Positions 56,660-64,000 of a DNA stretch of 64,000 nucleotides are shown piece by piece. The position numbers were made by a program, and so were the translations under genes. Below the pieces are notes generated by a model. It was not told the origin of the DNA, searched no databases, and saw only the letters and a program-made list of their open reading frames with translations. Positions within the stretch are counted from its first letter, which is position 1; each line of letters starts with the position of its first letter. The stretch covers positions 1 through 64,000 of the forward strand of contig CAKVBA010000002.1 of assembly GCA_934725305.1 (NCBI GenBank), given 5' to 3'. This DNA comes from an uncultured Parabacteroides sp. (GTDB lineage Bacteria > Bacteroidota > Bacteroidia > Bacteroidales > Tannerellaceae).

Positions 56660-58000
56660 ATGATTCACAAGATGATGAACTGGGGGCAACTTCTTTCCGG
56701 CAAACGTTTTGGTATGGAAGAGTATCATGAACGGAAACACGAACGGACCGATTTTCAGCGAGACTATGATCGTCTTATCTTCTCTTCTCCTTTTAGAAGA
56801 CTACAGAACAAGACACAGGTATTTCCGTTGCCAGGCAGCATTTTCGTACACAACCGACTAACACATAGCCTTGAGGTTTCATGTGTGGGCCGATCATTGG
56901 GCAATAATGTTGCGAAGGAGTTGATGCGTAAATATCCCGAAGGAAGCATCAACTTCCCGGAAATAGGATCTATTGTCTCTGCGGCTTGTCTGGCTCATGA
57001 TATGGGAAATCCTCCTTTCGGCCACTCAGGAGAGCGAGCCATTCAGGCCTATTTTTCCGAAGGGAATGGCATGAAGCTGAAAGAGACTATACAGAGCGAG
57101 GCGGGTCGCTGGGACGACTTTATCCATTTCGAAGGCAATGCCAATGCCATCAGACTGCTGACTCATCAGTTTATAGGCCGTCGCAAAGGAGGATTCGCCA
57201 TGACCTACAGCACATTGGCCTCTATAGTCAAATATCCCTATGCCTCAACTTATGCCGGCAGCTCCGGCAAGTTTGGCTTCTTCCAGTCGGAAGAGAAGAG
57301 TTATCTGCGCATTGCCCAAGAGTTAGGCATAGAGAAGAATCCGCAAAAGCCGGAGAAGTTTCTACGTTATCCGCTGGTCTATCTGGTCGAAGCGGCCGAT
57401 GACATCTGCTATCAGATTATGGACATCGAAGATGCCTGCAAGTTGCATATCTTAACTCCTGAAGAAGCCAAGAGCCTGTTGATGGGATTCTTTGAGCCGA
57501 AACGTCTCGACCACATCACACAGGTCATGAAAATGGTGGACGATACTAATGAACAGTTGGCCTATCTGCGTTCATGCATCATAGGATTATTGGTGGATGA
57601 ATGCTCGCGTGTATTTCTCGAGAATGAGCAGGGATTGTTAGACGGCAGCTACAATCTGCCGCTGATTGAACAGATCAACGATCATGCCAAAGAGGCCTAT
57701 AAAGCCTGTTCGGCAACCGCTTACCGCAAGATATACAAAGCCAAAGAGGTGCTCGATATCGAATTAGCCGGTTACCATATCTTCGGACATCTGATTGACA
57801 GCCTGACCGAAGCCGTGATGAACCAGAATCATGCTTACAGCAAACTGCTGTTGCAACGTATTCCGGAACAATACGACACACAAGCTCCCACCACATACGG
57901 AAAGATCCAGTGCGTGTTAGACTATATATCGGGAATGACCGATGTGTATGCTTTGGATTTATACCGAAAGATTACAGGCATGAGCCTGCCGGCCGTATAA
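56660..58000 (+). CDS. dgt: Deoxyguanosinetriphosphate triphosphohydrolase-like HD protein
   Basis: Hydrolyses dGTP (or other dNTPs) to the nucleoside and triphosphate. 446 residues with the HD-domain metal ligands His69 (NRLTHSLEV) and His113-Asp114 (AHDMGNPPFGHSGE), the N-terminal FSSPFRRLQNKTQVF and the C-terminal YISGMTD. The longest frame begins with TTG at 56639, inside the -7 element (56634-56641), so it cannot be in the transcript; ATG at 56660 is used. Confidence 0.93.
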   Translation: MIHKMMNWGQLLSGKRFGMEEYHERKHERTDFQRDYDRLIFSSPFRRLQNKTQVFPLPGSIFVHNRLTHSLEVSCVGRSLGNNVAKELMRKYPEGSINFPEIGSIVSAACLAHDMGNPPFGHSGERAIQAYFSEGNGMKLKETIQSEAGRWDDFIHFEGNANAIRLLTHQFIGRRKGGFAMTYSTLASIVKYPYASTYAGSSGKFGFFQSEEKSYLRIAQELGIEKNPQKPEKFLRYPLVYLVEAADDICYQIMDIEDACKLHILTPEEAKSLLMGFFEPKRLDHITQVMKMVDDTNEQLAYLRSCIIGLLVDECSRVFLENEQGLLDGSYNLPLIEQINDHAKEAYKACSATAYRKIYKAKEVLDIELAGYHIFGHLIDSLTEAVMNQNHAYSKLLLQRIPEQYDTQAPTTYGKIQCVLDYISGMTDVYALDLYRKITGMSLPAV

Positions 58001-58044
58001 TGGAACGGATAGACAAGGCTTGCCCGAATTGATAAATTGCAAGA

Positions 58045-58977
58045 TCAATATTCCTCTCTATACTTGCTCTCCTGTTTATCTTCCAGGATGCTCAGATAGC
58101 TCTTGTAGCGAGACTCACTGATGTAATGTTCACGCACGGCCTCCAAGACAGCACATCCCGGTTCGTGGCGGTGCGAACAATTATTGAATCGGCAATTGGC
58201 AGCAAACTTAAACAACTCGGGGAAGTAATGAGAAATCTCTGCACCTTCCATTTCGATGGTGCCAAAGCCTTTGATTCCCGGAGTATCTATCAGATAACCG
58301 CCTCCGGGCAGACTGATCATCTCTGAGAAGGTGGTTGTGTGCATACCTTTATTATGATACTCGGAAATATGGCCCGTCTTCAGGTTTACGCCCGGTATCA
58401 ATTTATTGATAATAGTAGATTTTCCCACACCCGAATGACCGGAAAGCAGGGTAATCTTACCCTTCAGCTCTTCACGCAGAGCCTCCATGCCCTCTTCGCT
58501 GCGGGCACATAATTTAGAGCAGGGATAACCAATCGTTGTGTACAGATTAATCAGTCCCTCAAGATATTCCATATCTCCGGAATTATAGCGATCGACTTTA
58601 TTGAACACCAGCTTTACCGGGACACGATATGCCTCGGCAGTCGCCAAGAAGCGGTCGATAAAGACAGTAGTAGTAACCGGATAATTGACGGTCACAATCA
58701 GCATGGCCTGATCGAGATTGGCCGCAATGATATGAGACTGTTTTGACAGATTAGAGGCTCGACGTATGATATAGTTCTTACGGTCATCAATCTCTGTAAT
58801 AAAAGCTGTTCCTTCGGAGTTCACATCAATAGACACACGGTCACCTACCGCCACCGGATTCGTGCTGCGAATTCCTTTCAAACGGAAGTTCCCCTTCACC
58901 TTACATTCAATGTCTGTTCCCTCGTCGGTACGAACAGTATACCAGCTACCTGTGTTTTTGATCACCAATCCCTTCAT
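58045..58977 (-). CDS. rsgA: Ribosome small subunit-dependent GTPase A
   Basis: A circularly permuted GTPase that checks maturation of the 30S subunit. 310 residues: OB fold (about 1-75), then the permuted G motifs NKVD (G4), GHSGVGKST (G1) and DTPG (G3), and the zinc motif with [14 protein letters not shown]. The frame extends to 59037, but ATG at 58977 ([15 protein letters not shown]) starts at the OB fold. Follows frr by 76 bases. Confidence 0.96.
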   Translation of the reverse strand: MKGLVIKNTGSWYTVRTDEGTDIECKVKGNFRLKGIRSTNPVAVGDRVSIDVNSEGTAFITEIDDRKNYIIRRASNLSKQSHIIAANLDQAMLIVTVNYPVTTTVFIDRFLATAEAYRVPVKLVFNKVDRYNSGDMEYLEGLINLYTTIGYPCSKLCARSEEGMEALREELKGKITLLSGHSGVGKSTIINKLIPGVNLKTGHISEYHNKGMHTTTFSEMISLPGGGYLIDTPGIKGFGTIEMEGAEISHYFPELFKFAANCRFNNCSHRHEPGCAVLEAVREHYISESRYKSYLSILEDKQESKYREEY

Positions 58978-59053
58978 AATGAACACCAAAAAGAAACGAA
59001 GATATGCCTCGGAGCCATCCTCGAGACATTTCCCCATTTCCTACTTTCATATA

Positions 59054-59617
59054 TTATACAGTCATAATTTCTTTTTCCTTAGCAGCATACAAGTCGTCAA
59101 CCTTCTTGATATACTTATCATGGATCTTCTGTACATCAGCTTCAGCATCTTTTTCCACATCTTCAGGAACGCCATCAGATTTCACGCTCTTCTTCAAAGC
59201 ATCAATAGCATCACGGCGAGCATTGCGGATACTAATCTTAGCTGTTTCAGCCTCCTGCTTACACTGCTTAGCCAACTGAGTACGGCGTTCACCTGTCAAC
59301 GGAGGAATGCCCAGACGAATAATCTCACCATTGTTTTCCGGAGTGATACCCACTTCTGAATTCAAAATAGCCTTTTCAATCTCTTTGATCAACGGTTTTT
59401 CCCACGGAGTAATAACGATTGTTTTTGCATCCGGAGTATTAACAGTTGCAACATTGCTTAAAGGAACCAAACTTCCATAGTAGGGCACCTTTATACCATC
59501 CAAAATCTTCGGATTTGCTTTACCTGCACGAATATGAGCTAACTGTTCATCCAGATAACTGATGGCAAACGTCATTTTCTCTTCTGCCGCCTTTACGTAT
59601 TGCTTCGTATCAATCAT
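59054..59617 (-). CDS. frr: Ribosome recycling factor
   Basis: Splits post-termination ribosomes with EF-G. 187 residues with the family blocks [27 protein letters not shown], and a C-terminal helix ending in [14 protein letters not shown]. Own promoter at 59655-59685; rsgA is downstream. Confidence 0.98.
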   Translation of the reverse strand: MIDTKQYVKAAEEKMTFAISYLDEQLAHIRAGKANPKILDGIKVPYYGSLVPLSNVATVNTPDAKTIVITPWEKPLIKEIEKAILNSEVGITPENNGEIIRLGIPPLTGERRTQLAKQCKQEAETAKISIRNARRDAIDALKKSVKSDGVPEDVEKDAEADVQKIHDKYIKKVDDLYAAKEKEIMTV

Positions 59618-59654
59618 AATTATATATGTTTTTGTTTGCGATGAATTTAATTAA

Positions 59655-59685
59655 CAAAAGTAATAAAGATTTTGAACACTCCAAA
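59655..59685 (-). promoter_or_regulatory. Promoter for frr
   Basis: Minus-strand TTTG (59682-59685), a 19-base spacer and TACTTTTG (59655-59662): a full consensus match. The start codon follows about 38 bases later. Confidence 0.75.
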
Positions 59686-59824
59686 TGAATTGAATGCTGT
59701 TTGAATTTTCATTTTTTCTTTTTCCAACGAAATAACCCATTTTCCATCCGGGCAGTTCCTGTTTAGAACCGCCCGTTTTTTGAGTTGGGTAACAAGTCCG
59801 TTGGAAAAGACAGAATGAATCCGT

Positions 59825-59945
59825 TTTGGGAAAAGGTCGGCATCTTTTTGAGAAAAGGGCGCACCCTTTTTGGAAAAAGGTCGGCATCGCTTTTTTTGAA
59901 CGGCTTTTTAACGGCATTAAAACGGCATTAAAACACCGTTTAAAC
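59825..59945 (+). repeat. 22-bp-phased intergenic repeat, second type, copy A
   Basis: GGTCGGCATC at 59835, GGGCGCACCC at 59857 and GGTCGGCATC at 59879 are exactly 22 apart. Then CGGC recurs at 59901, 59912 and 59923 with an 11-bp step (units AACGGCATTAA). The stretch is close to the reverse complement of 34788-34880. It lies in the 474-base gap between frr and surE; the rest of that gap holds the frr promoter, the surE -7 element (60069-60076) and nothing else identified. Confidence 0.82.
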
Positions 59946-60068
59946 AGTGTTCCCAAAAGGAGCAGACTCTTTGCCGGGAATGGACAGTCATTCCTTTTCA
60001 GTCATCAAAAGACAAACGCTATTATTTGATAATTTCAATCCGCCAATGGGTATATAAAAGGATTTTAC

Positions 60069-60076
60069 TAATTTTG
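60069..60076 (+). promoter_or_regulatory. -7 element for surE-lpxB
   Basis: TAATTTTG matches TAnnTTTG and lies 15 bases before the surE ATG (60092). It shows that the longer frame starting at 60026 is not the real gene start. No clear -33 element. Confidence 0.5.
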
Positions 60077-60091
60077 CTAAAGAAAATTTAT

Positions 60092-60865
60092 ATGACAATG
60101 AACGACAAACCGCTTATTCTACTTACAAACGATGATGGAGTGTGGGCAAAGGGAATCAATGAGTTGATTAAATGCCTGAAAGACTTAGGAGAGATTATTG
60201 TTTTTGCACCGGATGGCCCACGATCAGGCATGGCCAGTGCTATCACCTCTTTACTTCCCATTAAATATAGATTGATAAAAAAGGAAGAAGGAGTAACTAT
60301 TTATAGCTGCACCGGTACACCGGTCGATTGTGTCAAACTGGCATTGAATGAAGTGCTCGACCGCAAGCCCGACCTGTTGGTTTCCGGCATCAACCACGGA
60401 GGCAACATGGCTATCTGTGTCAACTATTCAGGAACTATGGGTGCGGCTGCCGAAGGTTGTATCTTCGACATTCCGTCTATGGGCGTTTCTTTGCTGGATC
60501 ACTCCGCTGATGCCGACTTTACGGAAAGCTGCCGTTTCGGACGTATGCTGGCCCGCCGTGTATTGAAAGAGGGTTTGCCTCATGGCACCTACCTGAATCT
60601 GAATGTGCCCAACATACCTCAAGTGAAAGGTATGAAGATCTGCCGACAGACCGATGGCAAATGGGTTCGTGAATTCAAACGCTCCGAAAATGCAAGCAAC
60701 GAGCCTGTATTTTGGCTGACCGGTTCATTCGAAAGCCGCAAACCAATCCATCCGGACAATGACATGCTGGCTTTGGACAGTGGTTATGCCTCATTGGTGC
60801 CGTGCAAAGTGGATGTGACCGACTACGACTTTATGGCTAAAATCAATCATTGGGAAGAACATTAA
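60092..60865 (+). CDS. surE: 5'/3'-nucleotidase SurE
   Basis: Metal-dependent phosphatase of nucleoside monophosphates. 257 residues with the TNDDG metal-binding motif near the N-terminus, [21 protein letters not shown] and [10 protein letters not shown], all as in SurE. ATG at 60092 is chosen because the -7 element is just upstream. The stop is 1 base before lpxB, so they form an operon. Confidence 0.96.
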   Translation: MTMNDKPLILLTNDDGVWAKGINELIKCLKDLGEIIVFAPDGPRSGMASAITSLLPIKYRLIKKEEGVTIYSCTGTPVDCVKLALNEVLDRKPDLLVSGINHGGNMAICVNYSGTMGAAAEGCIFDIPSMGVSLLDHSADADFTESCRFGRMLARRVLKEGLPHGTYLNLNVPNIPQVKGMKICRQTDGKWVREFKRSENASNEPVFWLTGSFESRKPIHPDNDMLALDSGYASLVPCKVDVTDYDFMAKINHWEEH

Positions 60866-60866
60866 T

Positions 60867-62000
60867 ATGAAATATTATCTGATAGCCGGAGAAGCTTCGG
60901 GCGATTTACATGCTTCAAACTTGATGGCTGCCTTGAAACAGCAAGACTCTCATGCTCAATTCAGATTCTTAGGAGGTGATCTCATGCAGGCTCAAGGCGG
61001 AACATTGGTGAAACACTACCGCGAGATGGCCTTTATGGGGTTTATTCCCGTTTTGCTGAATCTCAAGACCATCTTGCGCAACATGCAAACCTGCAAGGAG
61101 GATATCCGCAGCTATCAGCCCGATGTTGTAATCTTAATTGACTATCCCGGTTTTAACCTAAAGATAGCCAAGTTTGTAAAGACCGTGCTGCATCTGCCGG
61201 TCTATTATTATATTTCTCCCAAGATTTGGGCCTGGAAACAATACCGTATCAAAGATTTCCGCCGCTATGTAGACCGCATGTTCTGTATTCTGCCCTTTGA
61301 AAAGGATTTCTTCCGGAAACTAAACTATCCGGTCGTTTATGTGGGTAATCCATCGGTGGATTCCGTGGCTCAATTCAGAGCGAATCATCAGAGCAGTTTC
61401 GAAGAGTTCACCACCGAAATGAAACTAAACAGACAGCCCATCTTGGCGCTATTGGCCGGTAGCCGCAAGCATGAGATCAAGGAAAATCTGCCTACAATGC
61501 TAAAGGTGGCGGCCTCTTTTCCCGGCTATCAACTGGTTATTGCCGGAGCGCCGGGCATCGATCCGGATTATTACAAGAGCTATACAGAGGGTTATCAGGT
61601 TGACGTCTTGTTCGGACAGACTTATTCCCTATTGACCTACAGCCGGGCCGCATTGGTCACTTCGGGCACGGCAACATTGGAAACCGCTCTATTCCGCATT
61701 CCGCAGGTTGTCTGTTATTATGTAAAGGGCGGTTCACTGGTCAACTTTGTATTCAACCACTTCTTCCATATACCTTATATATCATTAGTCAATCTGATTG
61801 CCGGCAAAGAGGTGGTGAAAGAGCTGTTTGGCGCCCTCTTTTCAGAGGAGAATATCCGCCGTGAACTCCAGCATATTATAGAGGATGGCGATAAGCGCAC
61901 CGCCATGCTGAAGGAGTATGACCGTATTATCCAGCTATTGGGCCAGCCAGGTGCAGCCGAACGGACGGCCCGGCTTATCTATCAATCGCTAAAAGATTAA
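60867..62000 (+). CDS. lpxB: Lipid-A-disaccharide synthase
   Basis: Joins lipid X and UDP-diacylglucosamine to make the lipid A disaccharide at the inner membrane. 377 residues of the GT19 family: GEASGDLHASNL at the N-terminus, LIDYPGFNLKIAK, YISPKIWAWK, GNPSVDSV, LLAGSRKHEI and TSGTATLETAL in the donor site. Coupled to surE (1-base gap). No terminator was seen before the NigD-like gene 95 bases on. Confidence 0.97.
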   Translation: MKYYLIAGEASGDLHASNLMAALKQQDSHAQFRFLGGDLMQAQGGTLVKHYREMAFMGFIPVLLNLKTILRNMQTCKEDIRSYQPDVVILIDYPGFNLKIAKFVKTVLHLPVYYYISPKIWAWKQYRIKDFRRYVDRMFCILPFEKDFFRKLNYPVVYVGNPSVDSVAQFRANHQSSFEEFTTEMKLNRQPILALLAGSRKHEIKENLPTMLKVAASFPGYQLVIAGAPGIDPDYYKSYTEGYQVDVLFGQTYSLLTYSRAALVTSGTATLETALFRIPQVVCYYVKGGSLVNFVFNHFFHIPYISLVNLIAGKEVVKELFGALFSEENIRRELQHIIEDGDKRTAMLKEYDRIIQLLGQPGAAERTARLIYQSLKD

Positions 62001-62095
62001 CATCTTTTATCAGCTCACTTTGCAGCATTTCATATAACATCTTCATCTTTCTAAGTATAACAACATTAAAACATTAATTTATACTGTAAACGATT

Positions 62096-62842
62096 ATGAA
62101 GACGTTGAAATTTCTTTCTATTGCGATTGGAATGCTATTGGCGACCTTGTCTTTCAACTCTTGCCTGGATGATAATGATGGCTACTCGCTGGACAACTTT
62201 GTACTAAGCGTTGCTTCCGTCAAAACACAAGGAGGAAGTGCACCCTTTTTCAGACTGGATAACGGGAAGACTCTCTGGCCGGCTGCCGGACAAATCAATG
62301 CCTCTATTCTTAAAGATAATCAGCGTGTATTGCTGAACTATACGCTACTGGGTGATTCCACAACCGGAGCTGTAGGCTTCGACTACTACATCCGCATCAA
62401 TGGTATTGATACACTGCTGACCAAACCTATTGTTGAGAATTTAGCGGCTAAGAACGACTCGGTCTATGGCACAGATCCTGTGCGCATCGTCAATATGTGG
62501 ACTGGCAACGGACACCTTACCGTTGACTTTGAGGCTAACTTCGGAAACAAACGGGCTCATCTCATCAATCTGGTAGCTACCGATTGGGAAAAGACTCCCT
62601 ACACATTGGAATTCAGACAGAACGCTTTTGATGATCCGCAGATTACGAGAGCGAAAGGTTTGGTTTGTTTCGACTTGTCTAAATTACCGGCTCAGCTCGA
62701 CAAGGATTCTATCCAACTGACTATCCGAGTCAACACATTTGACGGACTCAAAGAGTATGCTGTCAAGTATAATCCTACGGATAGAAGCAGCCAGAGACAA
62801 GCGATACACCTCAACCGCAGTGTTATGGATTGGATAAATTGA
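62096..62842 (+). CDS. NigD-like lipoprotein
   Basis: An exported lipoprotein of 248 residues: signal and lipobox FNSC with Cys23, followed by the acidic LDDNDGYSLDNF segment and two beta-rich halves as in Bacteroidales NigD-like proteins. The name comes from a gene in a Bacteroides locus, but a biochemical role is not established. Copies are numerous in this order. A clean terminator follows at 62885. Confidence 0.85.
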   Translation: MKTLKFLSIAIGMLLATLSFNSCLDDNDGYSLDNFVLSVASVKTQGGSAPFFRLDNGKTLWPAAGQINASILKDNQRVLLNYTLLGDSTTGAVGFDYYIRINGIDTLLTKPIVENLAAKNDSVYGTDPVRIVNMWTGNGHLTVDFEANFGNKRAHLINLVATDWEKTPYTLEFRQNAFDDPQITRAKGLVCFDLSKLPAQLDKDSIQLTIRVNTFDGLKEYAVKYNPTDRSSQRQAIHLNRSVMDWIN

Positions 62843-62884
62843 TTACCTTCCCACATAACTTTTATTTTATCATTTAATTCAAGA

Positions 62885-62910
62885 AAAGACATCGTGAGAT
62901 GTCTTTTTTT
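62885..62910 (+). terminator. Terminator after the NigD-like gene
   Basis: AAAGACATC (62885-62893), loop GTGA, GATGTCTTT (62898-62906) and a T-run to 62910: a textbook intrinsic terminator. Confidence 0.9.
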
Positions 62911-63157
62911 GTGCTGTGCCAAGGAGAAGAGAAACAACAACAAGTGAAACACATTCAATCTTACACTCTTACTGATCAAATTGTTTATCCTTGTATAGGA
63001 CCGCTGTCTGATTACAGACAAAACGCTGTTAGGGCTTAATAATCCATGCTTCGAGACCAAGAGAACCGCTTCGCGAAGACCGCAGTAATAGACTCCATTT
63101 ATAACCAGATAAAAATTATCTATCTGATTCATAGATAAGGTTTTTAATACATTGTTG

Positions 63158-63165
63158 TATATTTG
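63158..63165 (+). promoter_or_regulatory. -7 element of the cyd operon
   Basis: TATATTTG lies 57 bases before the DUF4492 start. The 380-base gap 62843-63222 otherwise holds the terminator at 62885 and a small dyad GTCTG/CAGAC near 63007-63020; no further gene was seen. Confidence 0.5.
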
Positions 63166-63222
63166 GAAAGTTCAGGGGAATATAAAATGAAAGAAGAATT
63201 TCATTTCTAAAGACATTTACGT

Positions 63223-63450
63223 ATGAAAGAAAAGCCAATATGGAAACGCATTTTTCTCTTCTATAAAGAGGGATTTCAAGAGATGAGACTGGGGAAAACA
63301 CTCTGGTGCATCATCCTATTAAAACTATTCATCATGTTTTTCATATTGAAACTATTCTTCTTTCCCCACTTTCTTGGACAGTTTGATAACGATGCAGCCA
63401 AAGAAGAGCATGTTTCCGGCGAATTGATAGAACGAGCTATTAAACCTTAA
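63223..63450 (+). CDS. DUF4492 small membrane protein
   Basis: 75 residues with one membrane segment (about 27-48) and a conserved N-terminal part WKRIFLFYKEGFQEMRLGKTLW. In Bacteroidetes such proteins precede cydA, and cydA starts 14 bases after this stop. A role as a small accessory subunit or assembly factor of cytochrome bd oxidase is an inference from position, by analogy with CydX-type peptides. Confidence 0.85.
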   Translation: MKEKPIWKRIFLFYKEGFQEMRLGKTLWCIILLKLFIMFFILKLFFFPHFLGQFDNDAAKEEHVSGELIERAIKP

Positions 63451-63464
63451 AAACTAAATAATAT

Positions 63465-64000
63465 ATGATTGAAAGCATCAACTCCTCATTAATTGACTGG
63501 TCAAGGGCACAATTTGCTCTAACAGCCATGTATCATTGGCTTTTTGTTCCACTCACGCTTGGTCTGGGTGTTATACAAGCCATTATGGAAACGATCTATT
63601 ACCGGACAGGTAATGAGCTTTGGAAAAAGAGTGCTCAATTCTGGATGAAACTGTTTGGTATCAACTTCGCTATCGGTGTGGCCACCGGATTGATTCTTGA
63701 GTTTGAATTTGGCACAAACTGGTCGAACTACAGCTGGTTTGTAGGTGACATATTCGGAGCTCCTTTGGCTATCGAAGGCATCTTGGCCTTCTTTATGGAA
63801 GCCACCTTCATTGCAGTCATGTTCTTTGGATGGGAAAAGGTGAGCAAACGTTTTCACCTGATCTCTACTTGGCTGACTATCATAGGTGCAACACTTTCTG
63901 CTTTATGGATCTTGATTGCCAATGCCTGGATGCAATATCCGGCCGGCATGAGCTTCAACCCCGATTCTGTCCGCAATGAGATGTTCGATTTCTGGGCTGT
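63465..64000 (+). CDS. cydA: Cytochrome bd ubiquinol oxidase subunit I (5' part)
   Basis: Quinol:O2 oxidoreductase of high oxygen affinity, inner membrane. The first 178 residues are in the window and the gene runs off its end. Visible features: [20 protein letters not shown] with the heme ligand His24 (His19 of E. coli), and [18 protein letters not shown] with Glu104 and Glu112, equivalent to Glu99 and Glu107 of the proton/heme site. In an obligate or near-obligate anaerobe it allows use and removal of traces of oxygen. cydB is expected beyond the window. Confidence 0.96.
   Translation, partial: MIESINSSLIDWSRAQFALTAMYHWLFVPLTLGLGVIQAIMETIYYRTGNELWKKSAQFWMKLFGINFAIGVATGLILEFEFGTNWSNYSWFVGDIFGAPLAIEGILAFFMEATFIAVMFFGWEKVSKRFHLISTWLTIIGATLSALWILIANAWMQYPAGMSFNPDSVRNEMFDFWA

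Noticed and set aside
59651..59956. 101-residue minus-strand open frame in the frr-surE gap
   Set aside because: It runs through the phased repeat and across the frr promoter, has Lys/Phe-rich low-complexity sequence from the A/T spacers, and resembles the equally doubtful frame at 34776-34985 only because both read the same repeat.

Overview
The window is a 64-kb piece of a Bacteroidales chromosome, and gene content and base composition look most like Parabacteroides or a close relative. The genus is an inference. The evidence for the order is a SusC/SusD pair, a lipidated TamA-type barrel protein (TamL) next to TamB, a MurF-alanine racemase fusion, a NigD-like lipoprotein, DUF4492 ahead of cydA, an oxygen-sensitive class III ribonucleotide reductase, and promoters of the Bacteroidetes type (TAnnTTTG near -7, TTTG or TTG about 19-20 bases upstream). 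It is almost entirely core chromosome: no integrase, transposase, phage gene, CRISPR array, rRNA or tRNA was seen.

Layout. 0.4-4.6 kb (minus): L34, a PASTA membrane protein, RluD, D-Ala-D-Ala ligase and an acyltransferase. 4.7-9 kb: a TPR protein and a secreted LacZ-type beta-galactosidase. 9.2-12 kb: nrdD-nrdG. 12.3-22.7 kb: tamB-tamL and a tricorn-type protease. 22.9-30.6 kb: a carboxylate symporter with NhaC, a secreted 5'-nucleotidase, a DUF349 coiled-coil protein and an unassigned ATP-grasp protein. 30.7-38.4 kb (minus): a DUF1599 / MauE-DoxX / tpiA / SPOR / folE operon, an M23-LysM hydrolase and recG. 39.1-44.8 kb (minus): a subtilisin-like protease with xseA-xseB-ispD, an Lrp regulator and two FKBP isomerases. 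45-51 kb (plus): a sirtuin, a GSCFA protein, murF-alr, fabI and a Sua5/YciO protein. 51.6-64 kb: an isolated SusC/SusD pair, dgt, rsgA, frr, surE-lpxB, a NigD-like protein, DUF4492 and the start of cydA, cut by the window edge.

Functionally the window is dominated by envelope building: peptidoglycan precursors and remodelling (ddl, murF-alr, M23), lipid A and fatty acids (lpxB, fabI), outer-membrane biogenesis (tamB-tamL) and nutrient import (SusCD). Nucleotide metabolism (nrdDG, dgt, 5'-nucleotidase, folE) and translation (rpmH, frr, rsgA, rluD) make up most of the rest.

The most unusual material is between the genes. Five long intergenic gaps (about 1-250, 34.7-34.9, 38.6-39.0, 51.1-51.5 and 59.8-59.95 kb) carry degenerate arrays whose key words recur at exactly 22 bp, with 11-bp sub-repeats in two of them. 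Three are copies of one element that align by eye without a single gap; two complete copies have the same short word (ACAATAA) exactly 328 bp apart. Separate recurring modules are a terminator hairpin family sharing its arms (GGGGCTGCATCAAAA type) at six places, and a hairpin arm related to TTCTAATGACCGATTTGGG at operon ends. A run of four CACA/TGTG dyads at 22-23 bp precedes the tricorn protease gene, and a perfect 10-bp inverted repeat lies upstream of nrdD. Several gene starts were moved downstream because the longest reading frame would begin inside a promoter, a terminator or the preceding gene.
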